A stretch of 64,000 nt of DNA from Halocalculus aciditolerans (GTDB lineage Archaea; Halobacteriota; Halobacteria; Halobacteriales; Halobacteriaceae), in contig NZ_BMPG01000001.1 in assembly GCF_014647475.1 (NCBI RefSeq), positions 310,001-374,000 on the forward strand, read 5' to 3'. Shown in pieces: positions 1-8,762 of the stretch. The translations under genes and the position numbers were made by a program. The notes beneath the pieces are model-generated. The model did no database searches, was not told the DNA's origin, and saw nothing but the letters and a program-made list of their open reading frames with translations. Every line of letters starts with the position of its first letter. The first letter of the stretch is position 1.

Positions 1-3000
1 TCGGCGGACGTCGGCGTCGCGGACTACGGCGCGAACGGGAACAACGTCTCTCTCCGGGTGGCGACGGGGAGCGGCGGCGGGACGACGGACGTCTCGGCGA
101 CGGTGAACGTCTCGGCGACGTACGACGCCGCCACGGAGGACAGCCACCGCCCGGTCGCGGCGACCGCCGTCGACTCCGACGGAGGGCGGGACGCCGACGC
201 GAACGTCACGTTCGCCTCGGTGGCGGACAGCCCGTTCGACGTCACGAACTTCTCCCTCCATCAGGTCGACGGCACGCAGCGCGTGAACGTGACGTTCAAC
301 GCGACGGAGCCGCTCGACACGAGCCAGCTCTCCCTGCGCGGTGACGCGACGACGACCCTCGACCCGGACTACGAGATGACGGAGCACGGCCCGGACGACT
401 ACGCCTACACGGGCGAAGTCCACGCGGGCGAGGACGGGCGCTTCACGGCGACGCTCGACAGCGCGACGGACACCGACGGCGACGCCCTCTACGCCGACGG
501 CGAGTCGACGCACGAGGACGCCGCCACGGTGAACGAGATCGGCATCGACGTGGTGGACGCGTCGGTGACGAACCGAACGGTCAGCGAGGATTCGACGGCG
601 AACCACGACGTGACGGTGAACGTCGAGGGCGTGAGTCTCGACGGGCAGGCCGACCACGTCGAGGTCACGTTCCCGGACGCGCTCTCCGTCTCGGCGGCGA
701 GCGCGAGCTCGCCCACGGCGGACGCGAGCGTGTCGGGAACGACGCTGGAAGACGCTGACGGCGACGGGTCGAAGCGCACGGTCGCGTTCGACGTCGCGAC
801 CGGCGACGGCGGCGGAACGACGAGCGTCTCGGTCACCGTCGACGCGGACCTCGCCTACCCCGACGGTACGGAAGGCGAGCGCTACCCCGTCGACGCGACC
901 GCCGTTGACTCCGACGGCGACAGCGATTCGGAGACGAACCTCACGTACACGCGCGTCCGCGACACCGTCCCCGAGATCGCGAACTACACCGTCTCCGCGG
1001 ACGGCCAAGACGTCGACGTGTCCTTCGACGCGTCGAAGCAACTCGCGTCCGCGACGGTCGAACTCGGCGGGGACGCCAGCGGAACGCTCTCCATCGGCTC
1101 CGGCCTCACGGAATCCGCGAACCGCGACGGCACCTACCGCTACACCGGAAACGTCTCGGAGGGCCAAGATGGGACGTTCTGGGCGAACCTCACGAGCGCG
1201 GCGGACGACGACGGCGACCAGACTGACACCTACGCGGCGAACGCGTCCGTGAACGCGGTCGCCATCGACGTCGTCGGCGGCAGTGTCTCGAACGCCTCCG
1301 TCCACCCGGCGACGACGGTGAGCGAGACCGTCTCGGTGGACGTGACGGGCGCGAGCCGCGACGGAGAGCGCGAGACGGTGACGCTGACGCTCCCGGACGC
1401 GATGGACGGGAACGTCACGGGCGTTCGCGCGACGACCGACGGCGCGACGGTCACCGGCTGGTCGCCGCAGGACGACTCGGCGGACAGCGCGGCGAGGGCG
1501 ACGGTGGCGACGGGCGACGGCGGCGGGACGGCGGCGTTCTCGCTCGCGGTCGACGTCGAAACCACGTACCCCGAATCGACCGAGGGCGAGACGCTGGCGT
1601 TCACGGCGTCCGGGACGGACTCCGACGGCGACAGCGACACCGGCCAGTCCGTGGCGACCGTGACGGTCGTCGAGGAGACGCCGAAGATTACGAACTTCAC
1701 GCTCGTCGCGGACGGGCAGGACGCCGACCTGGCGGTGAACGCGACGGAACCGCTCTCGACGCTCGACGTTTCCCTCTCCGGGGACGCGACGACGAGTTCG
1801 CTCTCGCGGAGCGACTTCGAGGCGGTGAACGCGTCCTCGCACAGCTACCGCGCGGACGTCTCGACGGGCGCTGACGGGACGTTCGAGGCGTCGCTCGCGG
1901 CGGAGGACGCCGCCGACGACGAGGGCCAGCACGTCGCGAGCGACCACAGCGACAGCCGACGCGTGAGCACGACGCGCGTCGCCGTGGTGGACGCGGCGGT
2001 GAACCGGACGAACGTCTCCGCGGAAACGGCGGTCGGCGAGACCGTCACCGTCGAGGTGGCGGACTACAGCCGCGACGGCGGCACGGACTCGCTCGCGGTC
2101 ACGTTCCCCGCGAACGCCTCGGTCTCGAACCCGAGCGCGAGCGTGACAGCCGGGGCCGGGTCGGTCACCGACGCGACCGCGAACGCCCACTCGGTCACCG
2201 TCTCCCTCGACACCGGGAGCGCGCGCGGCACGACCGACGTGACCGTCGACGTCGCCGCGAAACTCGATATCCCCGACGCGGAAGGCCGCGACCTCGTGGT
2301 GAACGCGACCGCCGCGGACTCAGACGGCGACAGCGATGCACAGACGAATCTCACGCGCATCCACGTCACCGACACCGTCCCGGAGATTACGAACTACACT
2401 GTCTCAGCGGACGGCCAAGACGTCGACGTGTCGTTCGACGCGTCGAAGCAACTCGCGTCCGCGACAGTGGCGCTCGGCGGCGATACGTCGGGAACGCTCT
2501 CCATCGGCTCCGGCCTCACCGAGACGGCCAACGGCGACGGCACCTACCGCTACACCGGAAACGTCTCGGGAGGCCGGGATGGTGCGTTCTGGGCGAACCT
2601 CACGAGCGCGACGGACGACGACGGTGACGCGACCGACACCTACGCGGCGAACGCGTCGGTGAACGCGGTCGGTATCGACATCGTCGGCGGCGCGATTACG
2701 CCGGAGACGGTCGACGCCGACGCGACGGCGACGCAGGTCGTGACGGTGAACGCGACCGGCGTGAGCCGGGACGGCGAGGCAGACGCGCTCGCGGTCACGC
2801 TCCCGAACGCCACGACGCAGCTCCGGGTGGTGAACGCGAGCGTGAGCGCCGTCGCGAACACGACGACGGGCGTGAACGCGACGACCGACGCGACCGACGT
2901 GAACGCCACGACTGACGCGACTAACGCGGACGCCGTCGCCGCTTCGCTCGCCGGTAACGTCTCCGTCATCGACGGGGACGACGACGGGCACGCGACCACC

Positions 3001-4227
3001 GCGGTCGTCCCGGTCTCCGTCGGCGACGGCGGCGGCGCGGCCGACGTCTCCGTCACTGTCGCGGTCACGACGCACTACCCGGAGCGCGCCGGCGGCGCGC
3101 GCCTCCCCGTGACCGCGAGCGCCGCTGACTCCGACGGCGACACCGACAGCGCCGGCGACCTCGCGGACGTCTCCGTCGTCGCCGCCAGCACGCCCGACAC
3201 CGGCGGCGGCGCGACCTACGTCTCCGACCCCGAACCGCCGGAGAAAGAGATGCGGATCAGCGTCCTCCGGCCGACCTCGACGAACACGACGGTCTTCGTC
3301 GCAAACTATCAGAACGGCACGACCGTCGACGTCCCCGTCCCCGGCATGAAACATCGGAACGAGACGGCCGTCGAACCGTCGAACGTCCGGCTCAGCGCGG
3401 CGAACGCCTCCGACGTCGGCGTCGTCTTCCGGCCGAACGCCACCGCCGCCGGGAGCGACCCGCTCACGACCGACGGCGTCGCACCCGTCGGCTACTTCGC
3501 CGTGAACACGACCCCGGATGCGGCCTTCGACGACGCCGACGTCAGCTTCAGCGTCGACACCGGGTACTTCTGGAACCCGACGCCCGCGACGACGACGCTC
3601 TACGCCTACGACGACGGGACGTGGACGCCGACGAACGCCACCACGAGCGCCGTCGAGAACGGGACGTTCACGTACACGACGCACACCACCGGGAACGAGA
3701 CGTACGCCGTCGGCGTCGCCCGCGCGAACGTCGCTCTCCGCAACGCGACGCTCGCCACTGACGCCGTTGCGGCCGGCGAGAACGCGACCGTCACCGCCGT
3801 CGTCGAGAACACCGGCGACACCCGCGGCGTCTACTGGCTCGACGTCACCCTCAACGGCACGGAGCACACGCGGCGGTCCGTCGCCGTCGCCGCCGACACC
3901 ACCGAACAGGTGACGCTCGCGTTCGACCCGCCCGGCGGCACGCACGCCGTCGCCGTGAACGGCCGCGCCGTCGGCAACCTCTCCGCCGCGCCCGACGCCG
4001 ACGAGACCACGACGACACGGAACGAGACGACTGCGCAGAACCAGACGACGACCGACGCACCGACCACGACGGCGAATCAGACCGCGCCCGGCGAACCGAC
4101 GACCGCGCAGAATCAGTCCACGACCACTCGGAGCGGGACCACGGTGGACGAGACCATCGACGCCGCCTCCGACCTCGTCTCCGACGCCGTCGACGCCGTC
4201 ACCGACACGCTCGACGACCTCTTCTAG
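1..4227 (+). CDS. Modular repetitive surface glycoprotein, 5' end missing
   Basis: The reading frame is already open at base 1, so this is the last 1408 codons of a larger secreted protein and the true start lies outside the window. Four modules of about 230-270 residues are visible, each opening near ITNYTV or VTNFSL (bases about 229, 961, 1672 and 2371) and each containing a DSDGDSD-type acidic segment that could bind calcium. N-glycosylation sequons (NVT, NAT, NVS) are very frequent, as expected for an S-layer-like or adhesive protein. After the last module come a region resembling the PGF-pre-PGF domain (bases about 3250-3715), a CARDB-like beta domain (about 3720-3990) and a Thr-rich linker. 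There is no PGF-CTERM tail or final membrane helix; the end is an acidic predicted helix. The exact partner or function is unknown. Confidence 0.8.
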   Translation, partial: SADVGVADYGANGNNVSLRVATGSGGGTTDVSATVNVSATYDAATEDSHRPVAATAVDSDGGRDADANVTFASVADSPFDVTNFSLHQVDGTQRVNVTFNATEPLDTSQLSLRGDATTTLDPDYEMTEHGPDDYAYTGEVHAGEDGRFTATLDSATDTDGDALYADGESTHEDAATVNEIGIDVVDASVTNRTVSEDSTANHDVTVNVEGVSLDGQADHVEVTFPDALSVSAASASSPTADASVSGTTLEDADGDGSKRTVAFDVATGDGGGTTSVSVTVDADLAYPDGTEGERYPVDATAVDSDGDSDSETNLTYTRVRDTVPEIANYTVSADGQDVDVSFDASKQLASATVELGGDASGTLSIGSGLTESANRDGTYRYTGNVSEGQDGTFWANLTSAADDDGDQTDTYAANASVNAVAIDVVGGSVSNASVHPATTVSETVSVDVTGASRDGERETVTLTLPDAMDGNVTGVRATTDGATVTGWSPQDDSADSAARATVATGDGGGTAAFSLAVDVETTYPESTEGETLAFTASGTDSDGDSDTGQSVATVTVVEETPKITNFTLVADGQDADLAVNATEPLSTLDVSLSGDATTSSLSRSDFEAVNASSHSYRADVSTGADGTFEASLAAEDAADDEGQHVASDHSDSRRVSTTRVAVVDAAVNRTNVSAETAVGETVTVEVADYSRDGGTDSLAVTFPANASVSNPSASVTAGAGSVTDATANAHSVTVSLDTGSARGTTDVTVDVAAKLDIPDAEGRDLVVNATAADSDGDSDAQTNLTRIHVTDTVPEITNYTVSADGQDVDVSFDASKQLASATVALGGDTSGTLSIGSGLTETANGDGTYRYTGNVSGGRDGAFWANLTSATDDDGDATDTYAANASVNAVGIDIVGGAITPETVDADATATQVVTVNATGVSRDGEADALAVTLPNATTQLRVVNASVSAVANTTTGVNATTDATDVNATTDATNADAVAASLAGNVSVIDGDDDGHATTAVVPVSVGDGGGAADVSVTVAVTTHYPERAGGARLPVTASAADSDGDTDSAGDLADVSVVAASTPDTGGGATYVSDPEPPEKEMRISVLRPTSTNTTVFVANYQNGTTVDVPVPGMKHRNETAVEPSNVRLSAANASDVGVVFRPNATAAGSDPLTTDGVAPVGYFAVNTTPDAAFDDADVSFSVDTGYFWNPTPATTTLYAYDDGTWTPTNATTSAVENGTFTYTTHTTGNETYAVGVARANVALRNATLATDAVAAGENATVTAVVENTGDTRGVYWLDVTLNGTEHTRRSVAVAADTTEQVTLAFDPPGGTHAVAVNGRAVGNLSAAPDADETTTTRNETTAQNQTTTDAPTTTANQTAPGEPTTAQNQSTTTRSGTTVDETIDAASDLVSDAVDAVTDTLDDLF
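961..1281 (+). repeat. Copy 1 of a near-identical 321-base internal repeat
   Basis: This stretch encodes a module segment beginning DTVPEIANYTVSADGQDVDV and ending at DVVGG. It matches bases 2371-2691 at equal length with only scattered substitutions, much closer than the other modules of the same protein match each other. That suggests recent duplication or gene conversion inside the gene. Confidence 0.85.
2371..2691 (+). repeat. Copy 2 of the 321-base internal repeat
   Basis: Second copy, beginning DTVPEITNYTVSADGQDVDV. It has the same length as the copy at 961-1281, with no insertions or deletions seen between the two. It lies two modules downstream, so the duplication spans non-adjacent modules. 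Confidence 0.85.
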
Positions 4228-4469
4228 CTCGTCGTCGCCGCGCCGATTCCCGTCTTCGCCGCGGCGCTCGACGCGAGTTTGACGCCGGCGACGAGCGCGA
4301 GCACGCCCATGTAGCCGAACCACGCCGCGAGCAGCGTCGGCCCGCCGTGATTCACCGTCGCGAGACTCATCGACCCTGCCTCCAGACCGATACCCGCCGT
4401 CACCGCCGCGAGCACCGCGTACACCACCGGGACGAGCGCGTCGAACGCGTCCACGAGGAGTTCGAGCAT
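4224..4469 (-). CDS. Small membrane protein, two predicted helices
   Basis: An 81-residue hydrophobic protein starting MLELLVDAF. Two transmembrane stretches are visible, around LVPVVYAVLAAVTAGIGL and around TLLAAWFGYMGVLALVAGV, with a short Ala-rich tail. A longer in-frame start exists nine codons upstream, but the ATG at 4469 begins at the conserved-looking MLEL. The gene is tail-to-tail with the surface protein: both stop codons lie within the same four bases CTAG (4224-4227). No family was recognised and function is unknown. Confidence 0.55.
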   Translation of the reverse strand: MLELLVDAFDALVPVVYAVLAAVTAGIGLEAGSMSLATVNHGGPTLLAAWFGYMGVLALVAGVKLASSAAAKTGIGAATTS

Positions 4470-4569
4470 ACTCAGCGTTCGGCACCCGGCGCTCAAAGCC
4501 CTTTTCGTCCGTTCACGATGGCGGTCAGAAGAAAAAACACATAGTGTCGAATCCCGAAGGGGAGTGTAT

Positions 4570-4788
4570 ATGGGACGCTATGGCTCAATCGATTACCCGG
4601 CCGTCGTGAAAACCGGAACGCTCGCCAGTCTCGCGCTCGTCGCCATCGGCTTCGCCGGCGCGGCGCTCGGCGCGAGCACCCTCCCCGCGTGGTCCGTCAG
4701 CCTCTTCACCGACGCCGAAGCCGTCGGCGCGCTCGGCGTGCTCTTCGTTCCGTTCGTCTTCGGCGTCGTCCTCCCGCTCACCGAGTAG
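4570..4788 (+). CDS. Small two-helix membrane protein of haloarchaeal type
   Basis: A 72-residue protein starting MGRYGSIDYPAVVKTG, followed by two hydrophobic helices (about residues 15-37 and 50-69). A GTG six bases upstream is also in frame, but the ATG gives the MGRYG start that I recall from a family of short haloarchaeal membrane proteins. It lies just upstream of the HIT gene, 39 bases away, in the same direction and may share its transcript. Function unknown. Confidence 0.6.
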   Translation: MGRYGSIDYPAVVKTGTLASLALVAIGFAGAALGASTLPAWSVSLFTDAEAVGALGVLFVPFVFGVVLPLTE

Positions 4789-4827
4789 GGACCAAGTTTC
4801 ATACTCGCCGCGCACGACGACTCAGCC

Positions 4828-5253
4828 ATGAGCGACGACTGCATCTTCTGCGCCATCGCCGACGGCGACATCCCCGGTCGCATCGTCCACGAGACCGACA
4901 CCACGCTCGCGTTCCTCGACGCGAACCCGCTCGCCCCCGGCCACACGCTCGTAATTCCGAAAGCCCACCACGAACGCCTCAACGACACGCCGCCCGAACT
5001 CGCCGCCGACGTCATGACCGCGCTCCGCGAGGTCACCATCGCCGTCGAGGCCGCCGTCGACGCCGACGCCTCCAACGTCGCGTTCAACAACGGCGAAGCC
5101 GCCGGCCAGGAAGTCCCGCACCTCCACGGCCACGTCATCCCGCGCTTCGAGAACGACGGCGGCCACCCCATCCACGCTATCGCCGGCGACACCCCCGACT
5201 TCGACGACGACGAACTCGACGCCATCGCCGCCGACGTCGAAGCCGAACTCTGA
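4828..5253 (+). CDS. HIT family nucleotide-binding hydrolase
   Basis: A 141-residue protein with the N-terminal CIFCAI segment typical of HINT-branch proteins and the histidine triad HLHGHVIPR at about residues 98-106, where the middle histidines bind the nucleotide phosphate and act as nucleophile. Length matches the family. HIT proteins hydrolyse nucleotide phosphoramidates or dinucleoside polyphosphates; the substrate here cannot be told from sequence. The start MSDDCIF is the only reasonable one. It is followed after 75 bases by a ParA-like gene in the same direction. Confidence 0.9.
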   Translation: MSDDCIFCAIADGDIPGRIVHETDTTLAFLDANPLAPGHTLVIPKAHHERLNDTPPELAADVMTALREVTIAVEAAVDADASNVAFNNGEAAGQEVPHLHGHVIPRFENDGGHPIHAIAGDTPDFDDDELDAIAADVEAEL

Positions 5254-5328
5254 CCGCGACGCCGAAGCCGGCGTTCGCCGCTCGATTCGTGCCAAGCTTC
5301 TAATACCCGGACCGGACCAGCAGTGGCT

Positions 5329-6057
5329 ATGCCTCGAACTGCCGCGGTCGTCGGGACGGCGGGCGGCGTCGGTGCGACGCGACTCGCCGTCGAGTCCGCC
5401 GCCTCGCTCGCCGCCGCCGGCCGCGACGCCGCCGTCGTCGACGTCGCGTTCGCCACGCAGGGTCTCGCGCGCCACGTCGACGGCCGCATCGACGCCGACA
5501 CCGCCGCCCTCCTCGCTGACTCCGCTCGCCCGGCCGCGGACGCCGCACACGAACTCGACATCGACACGCCCGGGTCGGTGACGCTCTACCCGACGTACGC
5601 GCCGTTCACGACGCTCGCGTCCGCGAGCGCGCCGAACGCCGCCGCGACGCTCGGCGACCGACTCGACGAACTCGACGCCGACCACGTGCTCGTCGACACG
5701 CCGCCCGTCCTCGCCAACCCCGCCATCGCCAGCGTCGACGCCGCCGACGCCGTCGCGCTCGTCGCACCCGGCGGCGAACGCGGCGCCGACGCCGTCGCGC
5801 GCACCCGCGGCCGCCTCGCCGACGTCGACGCCAGCGCCGACCTCCTCGTCGCCAACCGCGCGCCCGACACGCCGCTCGACGCCGACGTCGCGATCCCGAC
5901 CGCCGACGCCGCCGATACCGAACGGTTCGCCTACGAGACGCCGCGCGCTCCCTTCTCCCTCGCCGTCGGCGAACTCGCCGAAGCGCTCTTCGACGTCGAC
6001 CTCGCGCTCCCCGACGAGCCCGGACTCGTCGACCGCGCGAAAACCGCGCTCAAGTAG
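5329..6057 (+). CDS. ParA/MinD-like protein with degenerate P-loop
   Basis: A 242-residue protein with the fold signature of the MinD/ParA family: a glycine-rich loop GTAGGVGATRLAV near the N-terminus, a DAAVVDV strand, a VLVDTPPVL Walker B-like strand and VALVAPGG. The loop lacks both lysines of the deviant Walker A motif (KGGxGKT); Ala and Arg stand in their place. CpaE-type proteins also carry GGxGAT loops, so this may be a non-hydrolysing or weakly hydrolysing relative. The ATG at 5329 is preferred over a GTG two codons earlier. Its stop abuts the stop of the convergent gene at 6058. Cellular role unknown; positioning of a structure is one possibility. Confidence 0.65.
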   Translation: MPRTAAVVGTAGGVGATRLAVESAASLAAAGRDAAVVDVAFATQGLARHVDGRIDADTAALLADSARPAADAAHELDIDTPGSVTLYPTYAPFTTLASASAPNAAATLGDRLDELDADHVLVDTPPVLANPAIASVDAADAVALVAPGGERGADAVARTRGRLADVDASADLLVANRAPDTPLDADVAIPTADAADTERFAYETPRAPFSLAVGELAEALFDVDLALPDEPGLVDRAKTALK

Positions 6058-6564
6058 TCAGCCGAGGTCCGTCGGGAGCGTGTCCGCGAGCGCGTCCCGC
6101 TTCGCCACCGCCGCGTCCCCGCCGAGCGCCACCCCGTTCGCCACCGCCCGCGCCCCCGGCAGCGGGTCGTGTGTCTCCACGTAGACGCCGAGCGCGAACT
6201 CGGCCTCCTCGCAGCCCGCGAGCTCGACCGCGTCCGTCCGCGACAGTCGACCGTCGAGCCAGTCGCGGACGACCTCGCGGGCGAGCGGCGAGAGCGGCGT
6301 GATACCCTCGACGCCGAGTAAGTGGAGCGTCTTCGCGGCGGTCGTCGGCGGCACGCCCGCCGCCGACGCCGCACCGCCGACACTGGTCCCGCCGCCGTAG
6401 CCGTCGAGGAGCGCCGCCGCCGCGTCCAGCGAGCACGGCAGGTCCTCTGCGTACGGCGCGAGGCGCTCCGCGAGCGGCGTGTCCCGCGCGTCCACCGTCG
6501 CCACGCCGCGGTCCTCCTGCCGCGCCGTCACTTCCAGACCGGCTGCCAGGTCCGCGAGTCCCAT
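6058..6564 (-). CDS. Conserved haloarchaeal protein with HTH-like segment
   Basis: A 168-residue protein starting MGLADLAAGLEV. The segment TSVGGAASAAGVPPTTAAKT (about residues 59-78) reads like a helix-turn-helix, with a second possible helical pair after LSPLAREVVRDWLDG. The open frame extends upstream without stops, but the ATG at 6564 fits the conserved-looking MGLADL start. It is divergent from TFB, with 158 bases between. It may be a small regulator or adaptor; I could not place it in a named family. Confidence 0.6.
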   Translation of the reverse strand: MGLADLAAGLEVTARQEDRGVATVDARDTPLAERLAPYAEDLPCSLDAAAALLDGYGGGTSVGGAASAAGVPPTTAAKTLHLLGVEGITPLSPLAREVVRDWLDGRLSRTDAVELAGCEEAEFALGVYVETHDPLPGARAVANGVALGGDAAVAKRDALADTLPTDLG

Positions 6565-6687
6565 ACGCACGTCTGTCCGCCCTCTGGTACTTGAACGCTC
6601 GTCCCGGCTCGACGCGCGACGACACCGACCGGTTACCGCTCGGTTCCCTGCCGCGAGACCCCGGGGCACACCCCGTTTCGTCGGGGG

Positions 6688-6693
6688 TTTATA
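6688..6693 (+). promoter_or_regulatory. TATA box of the TFB gene
   Basis: TTTATA, 30-35 bases before the ATG at 6723, within an otherwise GC-rich stretch. This spacing fits a leaderless or nearly leaderless haloarchaeal transcript. Confidence 0.65.
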
Positions 6694-6722
6694 CCGTGAG
6701 TGCGGGGCAAGGTCGAAGTGTG

Positions 6723-7577
6723 ATGAGTCAGGCACGAACCTGTCCCGAATGCGACGGCCCCGTTCGCACCGACAGCACCGAAACCGTCTGCACGCAGTGC
6801 GGGCTCGTCGTCGCCGAAGACGCCATCGACCGCGGCCCCGAATGGCGGAGCTTCCAGGACGGCCCGAACCGCGAACGCACCGGCGCGCCGCTCACGCGCA
6901 GCCGCCACGACCGCGGCCTCAGCACCGAAATCGGCCGTCAGACCCGAGTGAAAGGTCGGAAGCGGCGGCGGCTCGCCCGGATGCGCCGCGAACACAACCG
7001 CGCGCGCATCGCCACCAAACAGGACCGCAACACCGTCTACGCGTTCACCGAAATCCGCCGCGTCGTCTCACAGCTCTCACTCCCCTACGACGTCCGCGAC
7101 CAGGCCTGCGCGCTCTACGACTCCGCGCGGAACGAAGACCTCCTCCGCGGCCGCTCGCTCGAAGGGTTCGCGGCCGCCGCGGTCTACGCCGTCTGCCGCC
7201 AGCGCGGCGTCGCGCGGACCGTCGACGAAGTGCTCGACGTCGCGCGCGCCGACCGCAGGGAGTTCCGCGCCGCCTACGACGCGATGAACCGAGAACTCGG
7301 CCTGCCGACCGGCCCCATCGACCCCCGCGACTACCTCCCGCGGTTCGCCAGCGAACTCGGCCTCGACGCCGCCGTCGAACGCCACGCTCGCCGCCTCCTC
7401 TTGGACTTAGAGGCGGACACGAACCTCGCGGGTCGGAACCCCGGTGGCGTCGCCGCCGCCTGCCTATACACCGCATCTCGCGATACGGAATCACCGGTGA
7501 CGCAGGCCGACGCCGCGGCCGCCGCCGGCGTCACCCCCGTCACCCTCCGCGCCACCTACGCCGACTTACAGGACTGA
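6723..7577 (+). CDS. tfb: Transcription initiation factor B (TFB)
   Basis: A 284-residue archaeal TFIIB homologue. It has the N-terminal zinc ribbon (CPEC ... CTQC), the B-reader region EWRSF followed by GAPLTRSRHDRGLSTEIG, and two cyclin-like repeats, including the second-repeat segment NPGGVAAACLYTA. It recruits RNA polymerase to TBP-bound TATA/BRE promoters. Haloarchaea carry several TFB paralogues with different promoter preferences; which one this is cannot be told. It is shorter than the usual length of about 320. The 3' end overlaps the convergent MinD-like gene by 22 bases. Upstream in-frame codons back to 6591 are ignored because the TATA box at 6688 would lie inside them. Confidence 0.93.
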   Translation: MSQARTCPECDGPVRTDSTETVCTQCGLVVAEDAIDRGPEWRSFQDGPNRERTGAPLTRSRHDRGLSTEIGRQTRVKGRKRRRLARMRREHNRARIATKQDRNTVYAFTEIRRVVSQLSLPYDVRDQACALYDSARNEDLLRGRSLEGFAAAAVYAVCRQRGVARTVDEVLDVARADRREFRAAYDAMNRELGLPTGPIDPRDYLPRFASELGLDAAVERHARRLLLDLEADTNLAGRNPGGVAAACLYTASRDTESPVTQADAAAAAGVTPVTLRATYADLQD

Positions 7578-8218
7578 ACGACCCGCCCGAGCTCCCGCAC
7601 CGCTTCTACCGCCGCGGTTCCCGCCTCGACCGTTCGAGCCGGCCGTCCGTCTCGCACCGCCGCGGCGAGCGCCCGCGACTCCGGCAGCGCCACCGCTCGC
7701 CCGCCGAGCGCGCGCTCGACCGGTTCGAGCGCCACACCGTCACTCCGGTTGAGCGCGACCGCCGCCACGCCCGCGCCGAACCGGACGGCGAGTTCGCGTG
7801 CCCGGACGCCGTCCGCGACCGCCGGCACGCCGGGGAGCGTGACGAGCACGCAGGCGTCAGCCGCCGCGAGCGGTACGCCGACGTCGGCCTTCAACCCCGC
7901 CGCACAGTCCACGACCACGTCGCCGTGCGTCGCCGCCAGGTCGCCGAGCACGCCACCGAGCGCCCGCGGGTCGGCCGCCCGCGCCCCGGCGAGCGACCGC
8001 CCGCAGGGGAGCACGAGCACCTCGCCGAGTCGCTGCACCGCCTCGAAGGGCGCGGCGCGCCCCGCCAGCACGTCGTGGAGGTCCGGGCCGCTCCCTACCG
8101 GGAGGTCGGCCATCGCGAGGTCGCCGTCGACCAGCACCGCGTCGAGCTCCGCCGCGAGGTTGAGCGCGACCGTTGACTTCCCGACGCCGCCCTTGCCGCC
8201 CGTGACTGCCAGAATCAC
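7556..8218 (-). CDS. MinD/ParA-type ATPase, last gene of operon
   Basis: A 220-residue P-loop ATPase starting (GTG) MILAVTGGKGGVGKSTVALN. The deviant Walker A KGGVGKST with both lysines is intact, and VVVDCAAGL and VLVTLPG form the later conserved strands. No C-terminal amphipathic membrane helix is obvious. The GTG start overlaps the stop of the upstream gene in GTGA, implying translational coupling. As I recall, Haloferax MinD2, which affects cell shape and motility and placement of polar structures, is also coupled to a haloarchaea-specific gene just upstream; orthology is inferred from this arrangement and not proven. Confidence 0.8.
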   Translation of the reverse strand: MILAVTGGKGGVGKSTVALNLAAELDAVLVDGDLAMADLPVGSGPDLHDVLAGRAAPFEAVQRLGEVLVLPCGRSLAGARAADPRALGGVLGDLAATHGDVVVDCAAGLKADVGVPLAAADACVLVTLPGVPAVADGVRARELAVRFGAGVAAVALNRSDGVALEPVERALGGRAVALPESRALAAAVRDGRPARTVEAGTAAVEAVRELGRVVQSCKSA

Positions 8219-8712
8219 GACTCGCCCTCCGCAGTCGCCCCGCGGAGCGCGGCCCTCGCGCGCGCCGCGACCCGCCGCAGCGCCTCCCGGTCGGCCGGCT
8301 CCGCCTGCGCTGTCTCGACGCGCGTCGCCGCCGCGTCCAGCCACGAATCCACGGCCTCCGGGACGACTCGCGGCGTCGGCACGGCGTCGCGCGGCGGCCG
8401 CGGGTCACCCAGCGCAGCCACCGGCTGTTCGTCCTCGCGCTCGCCCCCGGCCGGCTCCGTCCACGCCACTTCGACGGGGTTCGCCGCGCGCGCCGGTGTC
8501 GCGAACCCGAGCACCAGCGTCTCCTCGCGGCCGACGACGCCCTCGAAGCCATCGTCGTCCCAGCCGGCGCGCGGCACCCCGTGTCGCCGCGGCGGCCACA
8601 CCGGCTCCACGCCGGCCGCGACCCGCACCCGCCGTCGCTCCCCCTCGTTCGTCACCGTCGCGCTCACGAACGTCACGCCGCCGACCCGCTGCGTCCACGT
8701 CTCTACGTCCAT
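8215..8712 (-). CDS. Haloarchaea-specific protein coupled to the MinD-like ATPase
   Basis: A 165-residue protein starting MDVETWTQRVGGVTFVSATV. The N-terminal half looks like a beta-rich domain (VRVAAGVEPVW, ETLVLGF), resembling immunoglobulin-like folds, and the C-terminal half is an Ala/Arg-rich helix. No catalytic motif was seen. Its stop overlaps the start of the MinD-like gene by four bases, so the two products are probably made together and may interact. It lies 50 bases after the upstream coiled-coil gene in the same operon. Confidence 0.65.
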   Translation of the reverse strand: MDVETWTQRVGGVTFVSATVTNEGERRRVRVAAGVEPVWPPRRHGVPRAGWDDDGFEGVVGREETLVLGFATPARAANPVEVAWTEPAGGEREDEQPVAALGDPRPPRDAVPTPRVVPEAVDSWLDAAATRVETAQAEPADREALRRVAARARAALRGATAEGES

Positions 8713-8762
8713 TACCTCTCGTTCGCCGCGTCTTCGGATTTAAACTTCCAGCGTCCCGGAGC

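Noticed and set aside
2404-4485. 693-codon open frame on the minus strand across the surface protein gene
   Set aside because: It is antisense to a well-supported gene, has an Arg/Gly/Val composition typical of reversed haloarchaeal codons and shows no domain.
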